A stretch of DNA of 18,788 bases, taken from contig CAAGDY010000504.1 in NCBI GenBank assembly GCA_900768695.1, positions 1-18,788 of the forward strand. Reading direction: 5' to 3'. This document shows positions 1 through 8,083 of this stretch, piece after piece. Both the position numbers and the translations under genes were made by a program. Origin of the DNA: an uncultured Anaerovibrio sp. GTDB lineage: Bacteria; Bacillota; Negativicutes; Selenomonadales; Selenomonadaceae. The notes under the pieces are model-generated. The model was not told the origin of the DNA, ran no database searches, and saw nothing but the letters and a program-made list of their open reading frames with translations. How positions within the stretch are numbered: the first letter of the stretch is position 1; each line of letters opens with the position of its first letter.

Positions 1-302
1 GTCTTGCGGTCAATATCCACCGGCATGGTGGTCGGACGCACTATAGGTTGATATGAAAGGGTAGACAAATCATCGCGATAAAGCGTTATATCCAGTATCC
101 CTACCGGCGGACGCTGGCCCTCAATTTTTTCCATGGCATCAGCAATCCGCTCGGAAAGCGGTACGCCGCGGGAACGGATACCCACCAGCACGATATTCTC
201 AATCCCCTTATTCTTCTCAACGATTTCATGCGCAATGCGCACCAACGCACGGTTTATGCCCTGGGTGTCCATCAGGACTGTCTTATCTACAAAACTCGGC
301 AT
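1..302 (-). CDS. pyrR: PyrR, pyrimidine operon attenuator / uracil phosphoribosyltransferase (3' part cut by window edge)
   Basis: About the first 100 residues are visible, starting MPSFVDKTVLMD and running through IVLVGIRSRGVPLSERIA and PVGILDITLYRDD, which are typical of the PyrR N-terminal half. The PRPP-binding loop lies beyond the left edge, so the gene is partial only because of the window. In Firmicutes PyrR binds the leader RNA of pyr genes in response to UMP and also has weak uracil phosphoribosyltransferase activity. The start at 302 is supported by a Shine-Dalgarno AAGGAG at about 310-316 that overlaps the TAA stop of rluD, so translation is probably coupled to rluD. No pyr biosynthetic gene is visible; they may lie just to the left. 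Confidence 0.93.
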   Translation of the reverse strand, partial: MPSFVDKTVLMDTQGINRALVRIAHEIVEKNKGIENIVLVGIRSRGVPLSERIADAMEKIEGQRPPVGILDITLYRDDLSTLSYQPIVRPTTMPVDIDRK

Positions 303-314
303 ACCTATCTCTCC

Positions 315-1229
315 TTATCTGCGCCTAATCTTCTCCAACAAATCCTTCATATCCTGCGGCATGGGAGCCACAAAACACATTCTTTCCCCTGTCACAGGAT
401 GGGTAAGCTCCAGGCTCATGGAATGAAGGGCCTGACCCTTGATGGAAAAATTTCCCCTTACCCTGCCATGCCTGTCTGTGCCGTACTTTGGGTCACCTAC
501 GACGGGATGGCCGATATAGCTCATGTGTACACGAATCTGATGGGTGCGTCCCGTTTCCAGCCTGCACTCCGTCAGGGTATACCCGCCAAACCTCTCCAGC
601 ACCCTGAAATGAGTTACGGCAGGCTTGCCGTTTTCCCTGACGATGGCCATCTTTTTCCTGTCAGATACATCACGTCCGATATCGCCGCGGATAATACCTG
701 ATTCTTCCTTGATATTGCCCCAGACCACCGCCTGATACACACGAAATGCAGTTTTTTCCTGAATCTGCTTCGCCAGGCTGAGATGCGCCTGATCATTTTT
801 TGCGGCCACCATCACGCCGGAGGTGTCCTTGTCCAGCCTGTGGACTATGCCGGGGCGTATCTCCCCGTTGATGCCTGACAAATCCTCGCAGTGATACATC
901 AGGGCGTTGACCAGCGTACCTGAAAAAACACCGGCGGCAGGATGTACCACCATCCCCCTGGCCTTGTTGATGACAATAATATCCTTGTCCTCATACAAAA
1001 TGTCCAGTGGAATATCCTCTGGCAAAAGCTCCGTATTCTCCGGCTCCGGTACGGAAAGCTCAACCTGCTCCCCTTCCTTCAGCTTGTAGTTGCCCTTGCG
1101 CACTGCCTGATTGACAACGGCATTGCCGGCGGCAATCAGCTTTTGTATGTGCGAGCGGGAAAACTCCGGCTGCATTCTGGTCAAAAACACATCCAGCCGC
1201 TCTCCCGTCCTGTCAGCTGCAAATTTCAT
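315..1229 (-). CDS. rluD: RluD-type 23S rRNA pseudouridine synthase
   Basis: RluA/RluD-family enzyme that isomerises uridine to pseudouridine in large-subunit rRNA. The N-terminal S4 RNA-binding domain (about residues 5-60, with GERLDVFLTR) is followed by the catalytic domain with the signature HRLDKDTSG, whose Asp is the catalytic residue (about residue 133), and later GRTHQIRVH. I place the start at 1229, giving 304 residues, because AGGCGG sits 7 bases upstream of that ATG. Upstream in-frame ATGs at 1235 and 1256 have poor spacing. The first 17 bases overlap the 3' end of lspA, as expected for a coupled lspA-rluD pair. The exact target (RluD versus another RluA-family site) cannot be told from sequence alone. 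Confidence 0.93.
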   Translation of the reverse strand: MKFAADRTGERLDVFLTRMQPEFSRSHIQKLIAAGNAVVNQAVRKGNYKLKEGEQVELSVPEPENTELLPEDIPLDILYEDKDIIVINKARGMVVHPAAGVFSGTLVNALMYHCEDLSGINGEIRPGIVHRLDKDTSGVMVAAKNDQAHLSLAKQIQEKTAFRVYQAVVWGNIKEESGIIRGDIGRDVSDRKKMAIVRENGKPAVTHFRVLERFGGYTLTECRLETGRTHQIRVHMSYIGHPVVGDPKYGTDRHGRVRGNFSIKGQALHSMSLELTHPVTGERMCFVAPMPQDMKDLLEKIRRR

Positions 1230-1683
1230 CCTCATTCCGCCTTTGCCAAATATCATAGATTAAAAGACCCGCACCTGCGCAGATTGCAATATCAGCAATG
1301 TTGAACACAGGCCATATCCTGAAATCCAGAAAATCCACCACCAGCCCGCTCTGAATCCTGTCCAGCAGATTGCCGGCTGCTCCGCCCAGCAGCAGTCCTG
1401 CCCCCAGACGGATAAAAAGCGTTTCCCGCTGTATCTGCTTGTAAAACGAACATGTCATCAAAACCACAAAGCAGGCCGCAAAGATGAAAATCCACCGCTG
1501 ATGCTCCAGCACACCAAAAGCCGCTCCCGGATTTAACACATATGTAATATGAAAAATTCCCTTGACCACCGGCAAGGACTGACCGAGGTGCATCGTAGAC
1601 ACCACCAGATGCTTGACCAGCTGATCAACAATAAAAACTAAAATTCCTATACCTAAAGGCACCTGCCCTAGCCTCCAAAACAT
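1213..1683 (-). CDS. lspA: Lipoprotein signal peptidase (signal peptidase II)
   Basis: Inner-membrane aspartic protease that removes the signal peptide of prolipoproteins after lipid modification. At 156 residues it has the usual length. Four hydrophobic segments are visible. The conserved NPGAAFG motif, the first catalytic Asp in GNLLDRI and the second in FNIADI are all present, so it should be active. The Shine-Dalgarno AAAGGA lies within the last codons of divIVA, 11 bases before the ATG, which is a little long. Its 3' end overlaps rluD. The lspA-rluD-pyrR order is common in Firmicutes. Confidence 0.96.
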   Translation of the reverse strand: MFWRLGQVPLGIGILVFIVDQLVKHLVVSTMHLGQSLPVVKGIFHITYVLNPGAAFGVLEHQRWIFIFAACFVVLMTCSFYKQIQRETLFIRLGAGLLLGGAAGNLLDRIQSGLVVDFLDFRIWPVFNIADIAICAGAGLLIYDIWQRRNEDEICS

Positions 1684-1691
1684 TAATCAAA

Positions 1692-2477
1692 TTATCCTTT
1701 GCTGCCAGATGCGGCAGAATCAGCCGCACCTATCTGTGCGGCAATAGCCACGCTGGCCGCACTGGCCTGCGCCGTGCCGTCAGTGTCAACGCCGCCTGTA
1801 CCGCCGGCACCATCAGCACTGCCGGCCGCAGGCGCACCTGCCCCTTCAGCGTCCTTGCTGGCAGTATCGTGTCCCGCCGGCTGAACAGCCTCGCTGTCAC
1901 TATCAGCCATGAATACCCTGGCGGCCAGATTGTTCTCATGGTCATCATTCTGTCCCCTGTCAGGCATGATATCATAGGCTTCCTCCAGAAGCCCCAGCTC
2001 TGTCTGCATCAGGTTGCGCATCTTGGCTACAAACTGCCGCCTCTCCCGGACAATGCGCTCATACTCGGCTACAGCCGCACGCACCTGCTGGGCCGCCGTC
2101 TCAATCCTGCGCTTGCATTCACGCTCCGTATCCTGCTTCAGCTTGTTTGCGTACAGCTCTGCCTCTCGCTTCAGGTTTTCCCCTGCCTGCTTGGCAGCCT
2201 GGCGCACCTCCTCCCCACGGATGTTGGCAGTATTTACCACCTCATCTGCAGTGCGCTGGGCCACCAGCAATGTATCCTGCAGATTTTTTTCCAGCTGGTG
2301 ATACTGCTCCAGCTGCTTATTGCACAGCTCTATTTCCTTCTTCATCTGATGATTGTCACGATAAAGCATCTCATAATCATTGACAACCTGGTCAAGAAAA
2401 TCGTCTACCTCTTCCTGATTGAACCCACGGAAGCTACGGGAAAATTCCTTATTATGGATATCTACCGGTGTCAGCAT
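1692..2477 (-). CDS. divIVA: DivIVA-family cell-pole / septum scaffold protein with Ala/Gly-rich tail
   Basis: Coiled-coil protein that recognises curved membrane at poles and septa and recruits division or growth partners. The N-terminal DivIVA domain (residues 1-60) begins MLTPVDIHNKEFSRSFRGF. The Phe-Arg pair at about residues 16-17 corresponds to the membrane-inserting residues described for Bacillus DivIVA. A charged heptad-rich coiled coil runs to about residue 165. Residues 195-261 are different: a low-complexity Ala/Gly/Asp/Ser stretch without aromatic residues, probably disordered. The start at 2477 is well supported by GGGAGG 7 bases upstream. The gene follows ylmH by 71 bases, the largest gap in this cluster, so a minor internal promoter is possible although I do not see a clear one. 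Confidence 0.93.
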   Translation of the reverse strand: MLTPVDIHNKEFSRSFRGFNQEEVDDFLDQVVNDYEMLYRDNHQMKKEIELCNKQLEQYHQLEKNLQDTLLVAQRTADEVVNTANIRGEEVRQAAKQAGENLKREAELYANKLKQDTERECKRRIETAAQQVRAAVAEYERIVRERRQFVAKMRNLMQTELGLLEEAYDIMPDRGQNDDHENNLAARVFMADSDSEAVQPAGHDTASKDAEGAGAPAAGSADGAGGTGGVDTDGTAQASAASVAIAAQIGAADSAASGSKG

Positions 2478-2518
2478 AACAATGCCTCCCTATAAACAAT
2501 ATAATTCATGTAAATGAT

Positions 2519-2544
2519 ATCACTGATACCACGCATACAGTGAT
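2519..2544. repeat. Small inverted repeat between ylmH and divIVA
   Basis: Seven-base perfect arms ATCACTG (2519-2525) and CAGTGAT (2538-2544) are separated by 12 bases. There is no T-run on either side, so it is not a standard terminator. It could be an operator or mRNA structure ahead of divIVA, or chance. Confidence 0.3.
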
Positions 2545-2548
2545 GCAA

Positions 2549-3343
2549 TCAGTAATATCTCTTTAACAGCACGCCTATGCGTCCCTTTTTTGTCTGGCCG
2601 CGTACCTCGGCCACCTCCAGCCGCCCGCGTCCCCGCAGGGAAAGCACATCACCCTCCCTGACATTCTGGGAAGCGCTTTTTACAGATTGCCAGTTCAGCT
2701 TCAGCTTGTCTGCCGCAATGTCAGAAGCGGCCTTGCTCCTAGACACGCCATAGCCTGCTGCCGCGATGGAATCCACGCGCAATGATGCCACCGTGGCCCG
2801 CAGTTCCTTATACTTTTCCTCCCTTGCAGGAATGAGGGACAGCTCCGAAAGCTGGCAGGATACGCCACTGTGGCCAATCTGCGTGAGATTCTCTACGAGA
2901 TAGTCGGCCATCCTGGTGTCTGTAACAATGCCTGCCTCGGCATTTCCCATGATGATGTCGCCCATGCGGCTCCGCTCAAAGCCCAGGCTCATTACTGCTC
3001 CCAGCACATCACGGTGTCCTATATGCTCAAACTGCCCGTTCCAGCTGACCTTTACATAGGCCAGCTCAAAGGACGGCGAGCCGCCAAAATCACTGTCAAT
3101 CAGGAGGGCACGCTGACGCTCCGCCCCCGTGTAGCCACCGGAAAAATCCAGCCGCAGGCCGGGATAATTGGCGGCCACGGTTTCGGCAATCTCCTGCCCG
3201 TAGGGGTCCAGAAAATCACTAAGACGGAACTTCTGGCTTCTCTGCGCCTGCTCGGCCATATCAGTCAGCCTGACAGCAGTTTCCTCCCCCTCAGTGCCTC
3301 TGTAATACCTGATAATCTTTTCTTTTTGTTCTGAACCTGCCAT
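2549..3343 (-). CDS. ylmH: YlmH-type S4-domain RNA-binding protein
   Basis: 264 residues. The N-terminal and central parts match the YlmH family, with the conserved block GHRDVLGAVMSLGFERSRMGD at about residues 109-129. The C-terminal S4 domain (about 188-250) includes VSRSKAASDI and VREGDVLSLRGRG. YlmH is a conserved neighbour of sepF and divIVA in Firmicutes. In Bacillus it has been linked to ribosome-associated quality control, acting on 50S subunits with stalled nascent chains; I carry that role over as likely, not shown here. The start at 3343 has a weak GAGAAAG upstream at about 8 bases. It is separated from proC by 39 bases. Confidence 0.9.
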   Translation of the reverse strand: MAGSEQKEKIIRYYRGTEGEETAVRLTDMAEQAQRSQKFRLSDFLDPYGQEIAETVAANYPGLRLDFSGGYTGAERQRALLIDSDFGGSPSFELAYVKVSWNGQFEHIGHRDVLGAVMSLGFERSRMGDIIMGNAEAGIVTDTRMADYLVENLTQIGHSGVSCQLSELSLIPAREEKYKELRATVASLRVDSIAAAGYGVSRSKAASDIAADKLKLNWQSVKSASQNVREGDVLSLRGRGRLEVAEVRGQTKKGRIGVLLKRYY

Positions 3344-3382
3344 AAACCAATCTTTCTCTATACATCCTACATACTAACTGCA

Positions 3383-4192
3383 CTACTTTTTGCCCAGCTG
3401 GGCGGAGCGCTCCGTTGCGGCCAGTACCGCATCAATCAATGCCCCGCGCACACCCTGCTGTTCCATAACACGGACACCGGCAATGGTCGTCCCGGCAGGG
3501 CTTGTCACCTGGTCACGAAGCACATCAGGATGCTTGCCTGACTCCAGTACCATCTTGGCCGCCCCATAAAGGGTCTGCGCCGCCAGCAGGGTTGAAACAG
3601 GCCTTGGCAGGCCCGCCGCCACACCGCCATCCGACAGGGCATCAATCATCAGGAATCCATAGGCCGGGCCACTGCCGGACAAGCCTGTTACAGCGTCCAG
3701 CATGGACTCCTTTACCTCTACAGCCTTTCCACAGGCCGCCAGAATAGCCCGAACATCCTCTGCATCGTCGGCGCAGGTATTGCTGCTGAGTGCATAGGCC
3801 GACATGCCCTCGCCCACTGACAACGGCGTATTCGGCATGACACGGATAATCTTCTGGGCAGGGAAAGCCTCCCTTATGCTGTCAATAGTAAGCCCTGCCA
3901 CTATTGATACCAGCACGGCATCCTCCTTCAGCTTTCCCTGTATCTCGGTCATGGCCTTGCCGGCCGCCTGCGGCTTGATTGCCAGCACCACAATATCCAT
4001 GCCGCCAATAAATCCATCCGCACCTACAGAGGCATGCACGCCATAGGTATCCTGCAAAAAGCGGCACCTCTGCTCCTTGTGCTCTGAAACAAAAACATCC
4101 TCAGCCTTTGCGGCCTGCCTGCTGATGGCACCGGACAAAATAGCCTCTGCCATTGCCCCGCCACCAATAAATCCAATCTTTTTACTCATCAT
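3383..4192 (-). CDS. proC: Pyrroline-5-carboxylate reductase
   Basis: NAD(P)H-dependent reduction of pyrroline-5-carboxylate, the last step of proline synthesis. The N-terminal Rossmann glycine motif is GFIGGGAMAEA, followed by VLAIKPQ and VMPNTP. The C-terminal family signature VTGLSGSGPAY and DQVTSPAGTTI are intact. Length (268-269 residues) is normal. The first two codons are both ATG (4192 and 4189). The first ATG overlaps the TGA stop of sepF as ATGA, and GGGAGA just upstream suits either. In the Firmicutes sepF region proC is a frequent insert between sepF and the later ylm genes, so this context is expected despite the unrelated biochemistry. Confidence 0.96.
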   Translation of the reverse strand: MMSKKIGFIGGGAMAEAILSGAISRQAAKAEDVFVSEHKEQRCRFLQDTYGVHASVGADGFIGGMDIVVLAIKPQAAGKAMTEIQGKLKEDAVLVSIVAGLTIDSIREAFPAQKIIRVMPNTPLSVGEGMSAYALSSNTCADDAEDVRAILAACGKAVEVKESMLDAVTGLSGSGPAYGFLMIDALSDGGVAAGLPRPVSTLLAAQTLYGAAKMVLESGKHPDVLRDQVTSPAGTTIAGVRVMEQQGVRGALIDAVLAATERSAQLGKK

Positions 4193-4755
4193 TTATTCTC
4201 CCACGGCATATCGGTAAAACCCTGATTTGTCTGCTTGCTCACAGATACATTGACATTTTTTGGTGAAAACAGCCACACCCTGGTACTGATGGAGTTTACA
4301 TTGCCATCCAGTGCATAGGTAGTGCCGCTGACAAAATCCAGTATGCGGCGATAAAGCTGGTCATCAACGCCTTCAAAATTGATGACCACCGGACGCTTTT
4401 CCTTCAGGCAGTTGGCAATCTGCTGGGAATCGTCCAGTGAACGTGGCTGAATCACGACTACCTTCATATTGGCGCCTGCATTGTGAGCAGAAGGATTGTG
4501 GACCCCGTGCAGGGAGCCGCCGCTGTTCTCACGAATCGAGGCCCCGGAGCTGGAAATATTCACCACGTTGCTGCTCTTGGCCGTGCCTGCCTCGCCGTAC
4601 TCTGGCTTTGGCTGTCTGCCGGCAGCAGGCGGTACTACTTCCTCCGGTTCATTCTGTTTTTGGGGAACAGCCTTTATTTCTTCCAGATTTTCCGCCGGCT
4701 CATCTGCTTCCAGTCGTGACATACCGAGCTTTTCAAAAAGTTTATCAATACCCAT
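4189..4755 (-). CDS. sepF: SepF, FtsZ-anchoring cell division protein
   Basis: SepF polymerises into rings, binds the FtsZ C-terminus and anchors it to the membrane. The start at 4755 (188 residues) restores the expected N-terminal amphipathic membrane helix MGIDKLFEKLGM. It has GGGAGG 8 bases upstream, which makes a TTG start 33 bases further upstream unlikely. Residues about 20-95 are a polar, Pro/Glu-rich linker, longer than in Bacillus SepF. The SepF core (about 96-178) has KVVVIQPRSLDDSQQIA, VINFEGVD and DFVSGTTYALDG. It lies 29 bases after yggS and overlaps proC by the ATGA arrangement. Confidence 0.95.
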   Translation of the reverse strand: MGIDKLFEKLGMSRLEADEPAENLEEIKAVPQKQNEPEEVVPPAAGRQPKPEYGEAGTAKSSNVVNISSSGASIRENSGGSLHGVHNPSAHNAGANMKVVVIQPRSLDDSQQIANCLKEKRPVVINFEGVDDQLYRRILDFVSGTTYALDGNVNSISTRVWLFSPKNVNVSVSKQTNQGFTDMPWENK

Positions 4756-4784
4756 GGGTTTTTCCTCCCTGCTTAAAAATCTGC

Positions 4785-5474
4785 TCAATACTGACGCGGG
4801 CCAAAAATGCCGGTACCGACACGTACCACATTTGCCCCCTCTTCTACGGCAATAATGTAATCATGGGTCATGCCCATCGATAAATATTTAATATTCGCCG
4901 TCTGCCAGCTGATTTCCTTCACCCTGTCAAAAATTTTTCTCATTTTTGCAAACAGGGGACGACATTCTTCCACATCCTCATAATTTGGCGCAATGCACAT
5001 CAGCCCCATAAGCTGGAGATTTTTCATCTCATCCACCCTGTGCAGAAGCTCCATCATTTCATCCTCATATATGCCGGACTTGGAGCTTTCCTGTGCCAGA
5101 TTCACCTGCACCAGCACCTTCTGAACCTTGCCTATGGCGGCGGCGGCCTTATCGACGGCCTCTGCCAGATGCAGTGTATCAATGGAATGAATCAGGTCAA
5201 AAATCTTTACGGCCTGCCTGGCCTTGTTGGTCTGCAGATGCCCGATAAGGTGCCATGTCACATCCCTGTCAAGCGTCTCAAACTTTTCCTTTGCTTCCTG
5301 TATCCTGTTCTCGCCAATGTCGGTCACACCAGCATCAATCGCTTCCCGCATGGCATATATGTCATGATTTTTGGTAACTGCCACCAGCAGGACATCGCTG
5401 TCAAAAGCCGCACTGCGCTTTGCCTTGCCTGCCTCAATATTGCTTCTGACCTCCTGCAGTTTTTCCTCAATCAT
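4785..5474 (-). CDS. yggS: YggS / PLPBP family pyridoxal-5'-phosphate homeostasis protein
   Basis: Single-domain alanine-racemase-fold protein that binds PLP and helps buffer vitamin B6 and amino acid pools; no enzymatic activity is established for the family. The PLP lysine is K35 in VAVTKNHD. Other family blocks are GENRIQEAKEK, WHLIGHLQTNK, HSIDTLHLA, LVQVNLAQESSKSG and LSMGMTHDY. I choose the ATG at 5474 (229 residues, normal length) because AAGGGGTGA lies just upstream. The longer frame to 5516 has an unconserved N-terminus. It starts 50 bases after the pgeF stop and precedes sepF, as ylmE does in Bacillus. Confidence 0.95.
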   Translation of the reverse strand: MIEEKLQEVRSNIEAGKAKRSAAFDSDVLLVAVTKNHDIYAMREAIDAGVTDIGENRIQEAKEKFETLDRDVTWHLIGHLQTNKARQAVKIFDLIHSIDTLHLAEAVDKAAAAIGKVQKVLVQVNLAQESSKSGIYEDEMMELLHRVDEMKNLQLMGLMCIAPNYEDVEECRPLFAKMRKIFDRVKEISWQTANIKYLSMGMTHDYIIAVEEGANVVRVGTGIFGPRQY

Positions 5475-5523
5475 CAAATCACCCCTTAAATGTACTACTA
5501 ATCTTATCTGCAGCAATCTACCA

Positions 5524-6345
5524 TTATTTTACACCAATAATCGCCGCTATGCGACCTGTTTTGCCATTATCTGCCCGATAAGAAAAAAATTGACTGCTGT
5601 TGCAGGCTGTGCATACATGGGCATCAGCAATATTTTCCGGCTTCAGCCCTGCTTTTTCCAGCTGCCTTATATTGCACAGCTGCAAATCAAGATGAATATC
5701 CCCTGCACTGTTTTCAGCAAGGATTTCGTCCGCAAAATCAGGAAATGCCTCCCTGAAGCGTTCAGCCACGCCCTCTCCCACCTGATAACAGCAACGTCCT
5801 ATGGAGGGGCCGATGGCCGCCAGCATATCGGCAGGCTGACAGCCAAATTCCCTCTGCATAGCCTCCACCGTCCTGGCGGCTATGGACTGCACCGTACCCT
5901 TCCAGCCACCGTGCGCCAGTCCTACAGCTTTTTTAACCGGGTCAGCCAGAAGAACCGGTGTACAATCAGCAAAGAAAAGCATCAGCGGCACGCCGCGCTC
6001 GTTGGTAATCAGGGCATCCGTAGCGGCAATCGCCGTATCATAATCAGCAAAGCCCGCACCAGCATCCTCTGCGCCAACCCTCACTATGTCAGCACCATGA
6101 ACCTGCTGACAGGTAACCGTGCTTTCAGCGTCTATTCCTAGGGACCTGCAGAAAAGGCGCCTGTTGTCCAGCACATGTTCAGCCCTGTCCTCCACATGAA
6201 GCCCCAAGTTCAAGCTGTCATAAAAGCCGCGGCTTACTCCGCCATGCCTGGTAGAAATGCCATGCACGAACAAATCCCCGGGAAATATATCAAACCTGCC
6301 AACCCACAGGTTGGACAGCATCGTATTGTACAAACCAAATCCCAT
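5524..6345 (-). CDS. pgeF: PgeF / YlmD laccase-domain protein (purine nucleoside phosphorylase / peptidoglycan editing factor family)
   Basis: Member of the multicopper-oxidase-like family DUF152. Purine nucleoside phosphorylase and adenosine deaminase activity has been reported for members, and the E. coli homologue is linked to peptidoglycan fidelity. The metal-binding triad is intact: H83 in CQQVHGAD, C128 in FFADCTPV and H145 in GLAHGGWKG. GPSIGRCCYQVG also matches. The start at 6345 (273 residues) has TAGGAG 8 bases upstream. The ATG two codons earlier is too close to that site. The Shine-Dalgarno overlaps the stop of the upstream radical SAM gene, so the two are probably coupled. Confidence 0.93.
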   Translation of the reverse strand: MGFGLYNTMLSNLWVGRFDIFPGDLFVHGISTRHGGVSRGFYDSLNLGLHVEDRAEHVLDNRRLFCRSLGIDAESTVTCQQVHGADIVRVGAEDAGAGFADYDTAIAATDALITNERGVPLMLFFADCTPVLLADPVKKAVGLAHGGWKGTVQSIAARTVEAMQREFGCQPADMLAAIGPSIGRCCYQVGEGVAERFREAFPDFADEILAENSAGDIHLDLQLCNIRQLEKAGLKPENIADAHVCTACNSSQFFSYRADNGKTGRIAAIIGVK

Positions 6346-6356
6346 TTGCATAACTC

Positions 6357-8045
6357 CTATCTGCACACACCACAGCGGCGGCACCCATCAAAGCATTTTA
6401 TGGTATGGGACGGCTCGTCCCTGAAGGCCTCCTGCCGCTCCCTGATGAGATATTCCTTGGTAAAGCCCATATCAAGCACATCCCAGGGCAGTACCTCATC
6501 TGTGTTTCTCGGCACGGATACGAAATCCTCTATGCTTTTTCCCCGCGCCTTCAACACGGATTTTACCGCCCTGCTGCCGCCTGCCTTATGCGCTTCCCAC
6601 AGAATTTCACCGGCCTCACGGCCGCCTCTTGCCAAAAATCCCTGCACATACGCATCGCGCGGCGATTCAGCAATAACCTCAATATTGTGACGCTTTCTAA
6701 GGGCATTGGTAATGCTCTTCAGCGCAGACTGAATATATTTCAATGGTGCCATCGGCTCCCATTGGAAGGGCGTAAACGGCTTGGGAATAAAAGGATTTAT
6801 GCTGAGCGTCAGACGCCCTGTGGCACCCTGCTCCTCCATGAAATCCTTCAGGCGGCATGCCATATCCACAATAGCCTGAATGTCCTCATCCCTCTCTCCG
6901 GGAAGCCCAATCATAATATACAGGCGGAAATTCCTGATGCCGGCCCTGATACCCATATCCATGGCCTTTAGAAGATGCTCTTCCTCAATGCCCTTATTCA
7001 CTACGGCGCGCATGCGCCTGCTGCCCGCCTCCGGCGCCATGGTCAGGGTCTTCAGCCCGCTGGCCGCCAGTGAATCCACCAGCTCCTGGGTAACGGAGTC
7101 AGCCCGGAAGGAAGCCACCGACATGCTGAGCCCATCACCCAGAATCTCCCGGCACAGCCTGTCAATCTCCGGATAATCCGAAATCGCCGCGCCCATCAGG
7201 CCGACCCTGCGGCCCGATGCCTTTGCCCCCTCCAGCATCCTTTCAATAGCCGCCAGTGAGCGATTGCGTGGCTTGCGGAAGCAATAGCCCGCCATGCAGA
7301 ACCTGCAGTGCCGGCCGCAGCCTCTGGCAATCTCCACCAGATGCAGGTTGAACTCCGTATCCTCTGTGTATATGACGGTTTCCCCGGGAAAAGCATCCAG
7401 GTTTCGCAGCCACTGCCGGACAGCTTGATGCTCGCCATTTTCCAGGCGATGTATGGACGGCACGTACACACCGGGCACCTGGGACAAGGCCTCCAGTATG
7501 GATTTTCTGTCCGCCCCTGCCATTTTTTTCTCGTGATAAGCATCCATAAGGGCAGGCAGGACAGCCTCCCCCTCACCGATGACAAAAGCATCAAAAAACA
7601 GGCTCAGAGGCTCAGGATTAAACGTGGCACAGGGACCTCCGCCAATCACCAGCGCATCCCTTTCTCCCCGGTCCGCCGCCAGCGGCACTATTTTGCCCAG
7701 CTCCAGCATCCGCAAAATATGAAAATAATCCATCTCAAAGGAAACGACAAAGCCGATGATGTCAAATCTGTTCAGCCCCGTCTGGCTTTCCAGGGTCATC
7801 AGCGGCTGCCTTGCCTTTTCATATTCCTGCTGCTGCCGTTTTTCCGGCAGAAAAACACGCTCGCAGGCTGTATCGCGCCTTTCATTCAAAAGGCGGTACA
7901 CAATATGCAGTCCGAGATTGGACATGCCGACAAAATAAGAATTCGGATATGCCAGGGCAAAACGGCACCTGCCGCCTGCCGGATGGCTGTAATATCCTGT
8001 TTCCCTCGACAGCCGGGCCTTCAGCTGTTCCTTTAGCTTCCACAC
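6357..8045 (-). CDS. B12-binding-type radical SAM protein, TIGR03960-like, function unknown
   Basis: 562 residues. The N-terminal part (about 25-170, with YPNSYFVGMSNLG and VIGGGPCATFNPEP) resembles the cobalamin-binding-like domain of the family. The radical SAM core has the cluster motif C243-x3-C247-x2-C250 (GCGRHCRFCMAGY), followed by LTMAPEAGS and IGLPGERDEDI. The C-terminus ends with a four-cysteine group (CFDGCRRCGVC), a possible second iron-sulfur site. In many Firmicutes this family is linked, or fused, to a DUF2344 'radical SAM-linked' protein (TIGR03936), but none is fused or adjacent here. The start is GTG at 8045 with GGGGAG 9 bases upstream. It lies 38 bases after nrdR. The substrate is unknown; a role in tRNA or protein modification would be a guess. 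Confidence 0.85.
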   Translation of the reverse strand: MWKLKEQLKARLSRETGYYSHPAGGRCRFALAYPNSYFVGMSNLGLHIVYRLLNERRDTACERVFLPEKRQQQEYEKARQPLMTLESQTGLNRFDIIGFVVSFEMDYFHILRMLELGKIVPLAADRGERDALVIGGGPCATFNPEPLSLFFDAFVIGEGEAVLPALMDAYHEKKMAGADRKSILEALSQVPGVYVPSIHRLENGEHQAVRQWLRNLDAFPGETVIYTEDTEFNLHLVEIARGCGRHCRFCMAGYCFRKPRNRSLAAIERMLEGAKASGRRVGLMGAAISDYPEIDRLCREILGDGLSMSVASFRADSVTQELVDSLAASGLKTLTMAPEAGSRRMRAVVNKGIEEEHLLKAMDMGIRAGIRNFRLYIMIGLPGERDEDIQAIVDMACRLKDFMEEQGATGRLTLSINPFIPKPFTPFQWEPMAPLKYIQSALKSITNALRKRHNIEVIAESPRDAYVQGFLARGGREAGEILWEAHKAGGSRAVKSVLKARGKSIEDFVSVPRNTDEVLPWDVLDMGFTKEYLIRERQEAFRDEPSHTIKCFDGCRRCGVCR

Positions 8046-8083
8046 GATTCAGAACTCCCCACTCTTATCACACTGCACCACTA

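Noticed and set aside
2478..2548. Terminator or promoter between ylmH and divIVA
   Set aside because: The inverted repeat has no T-run, and no -35/-10 pair with acceptable spacing was found.
4756..4788. Upstream TTG start for sepF
   Set aside because: The GGGAGG site is correctly spaced for the ATG at 4755, which also gives the expected amphipathic N-terminal helix.
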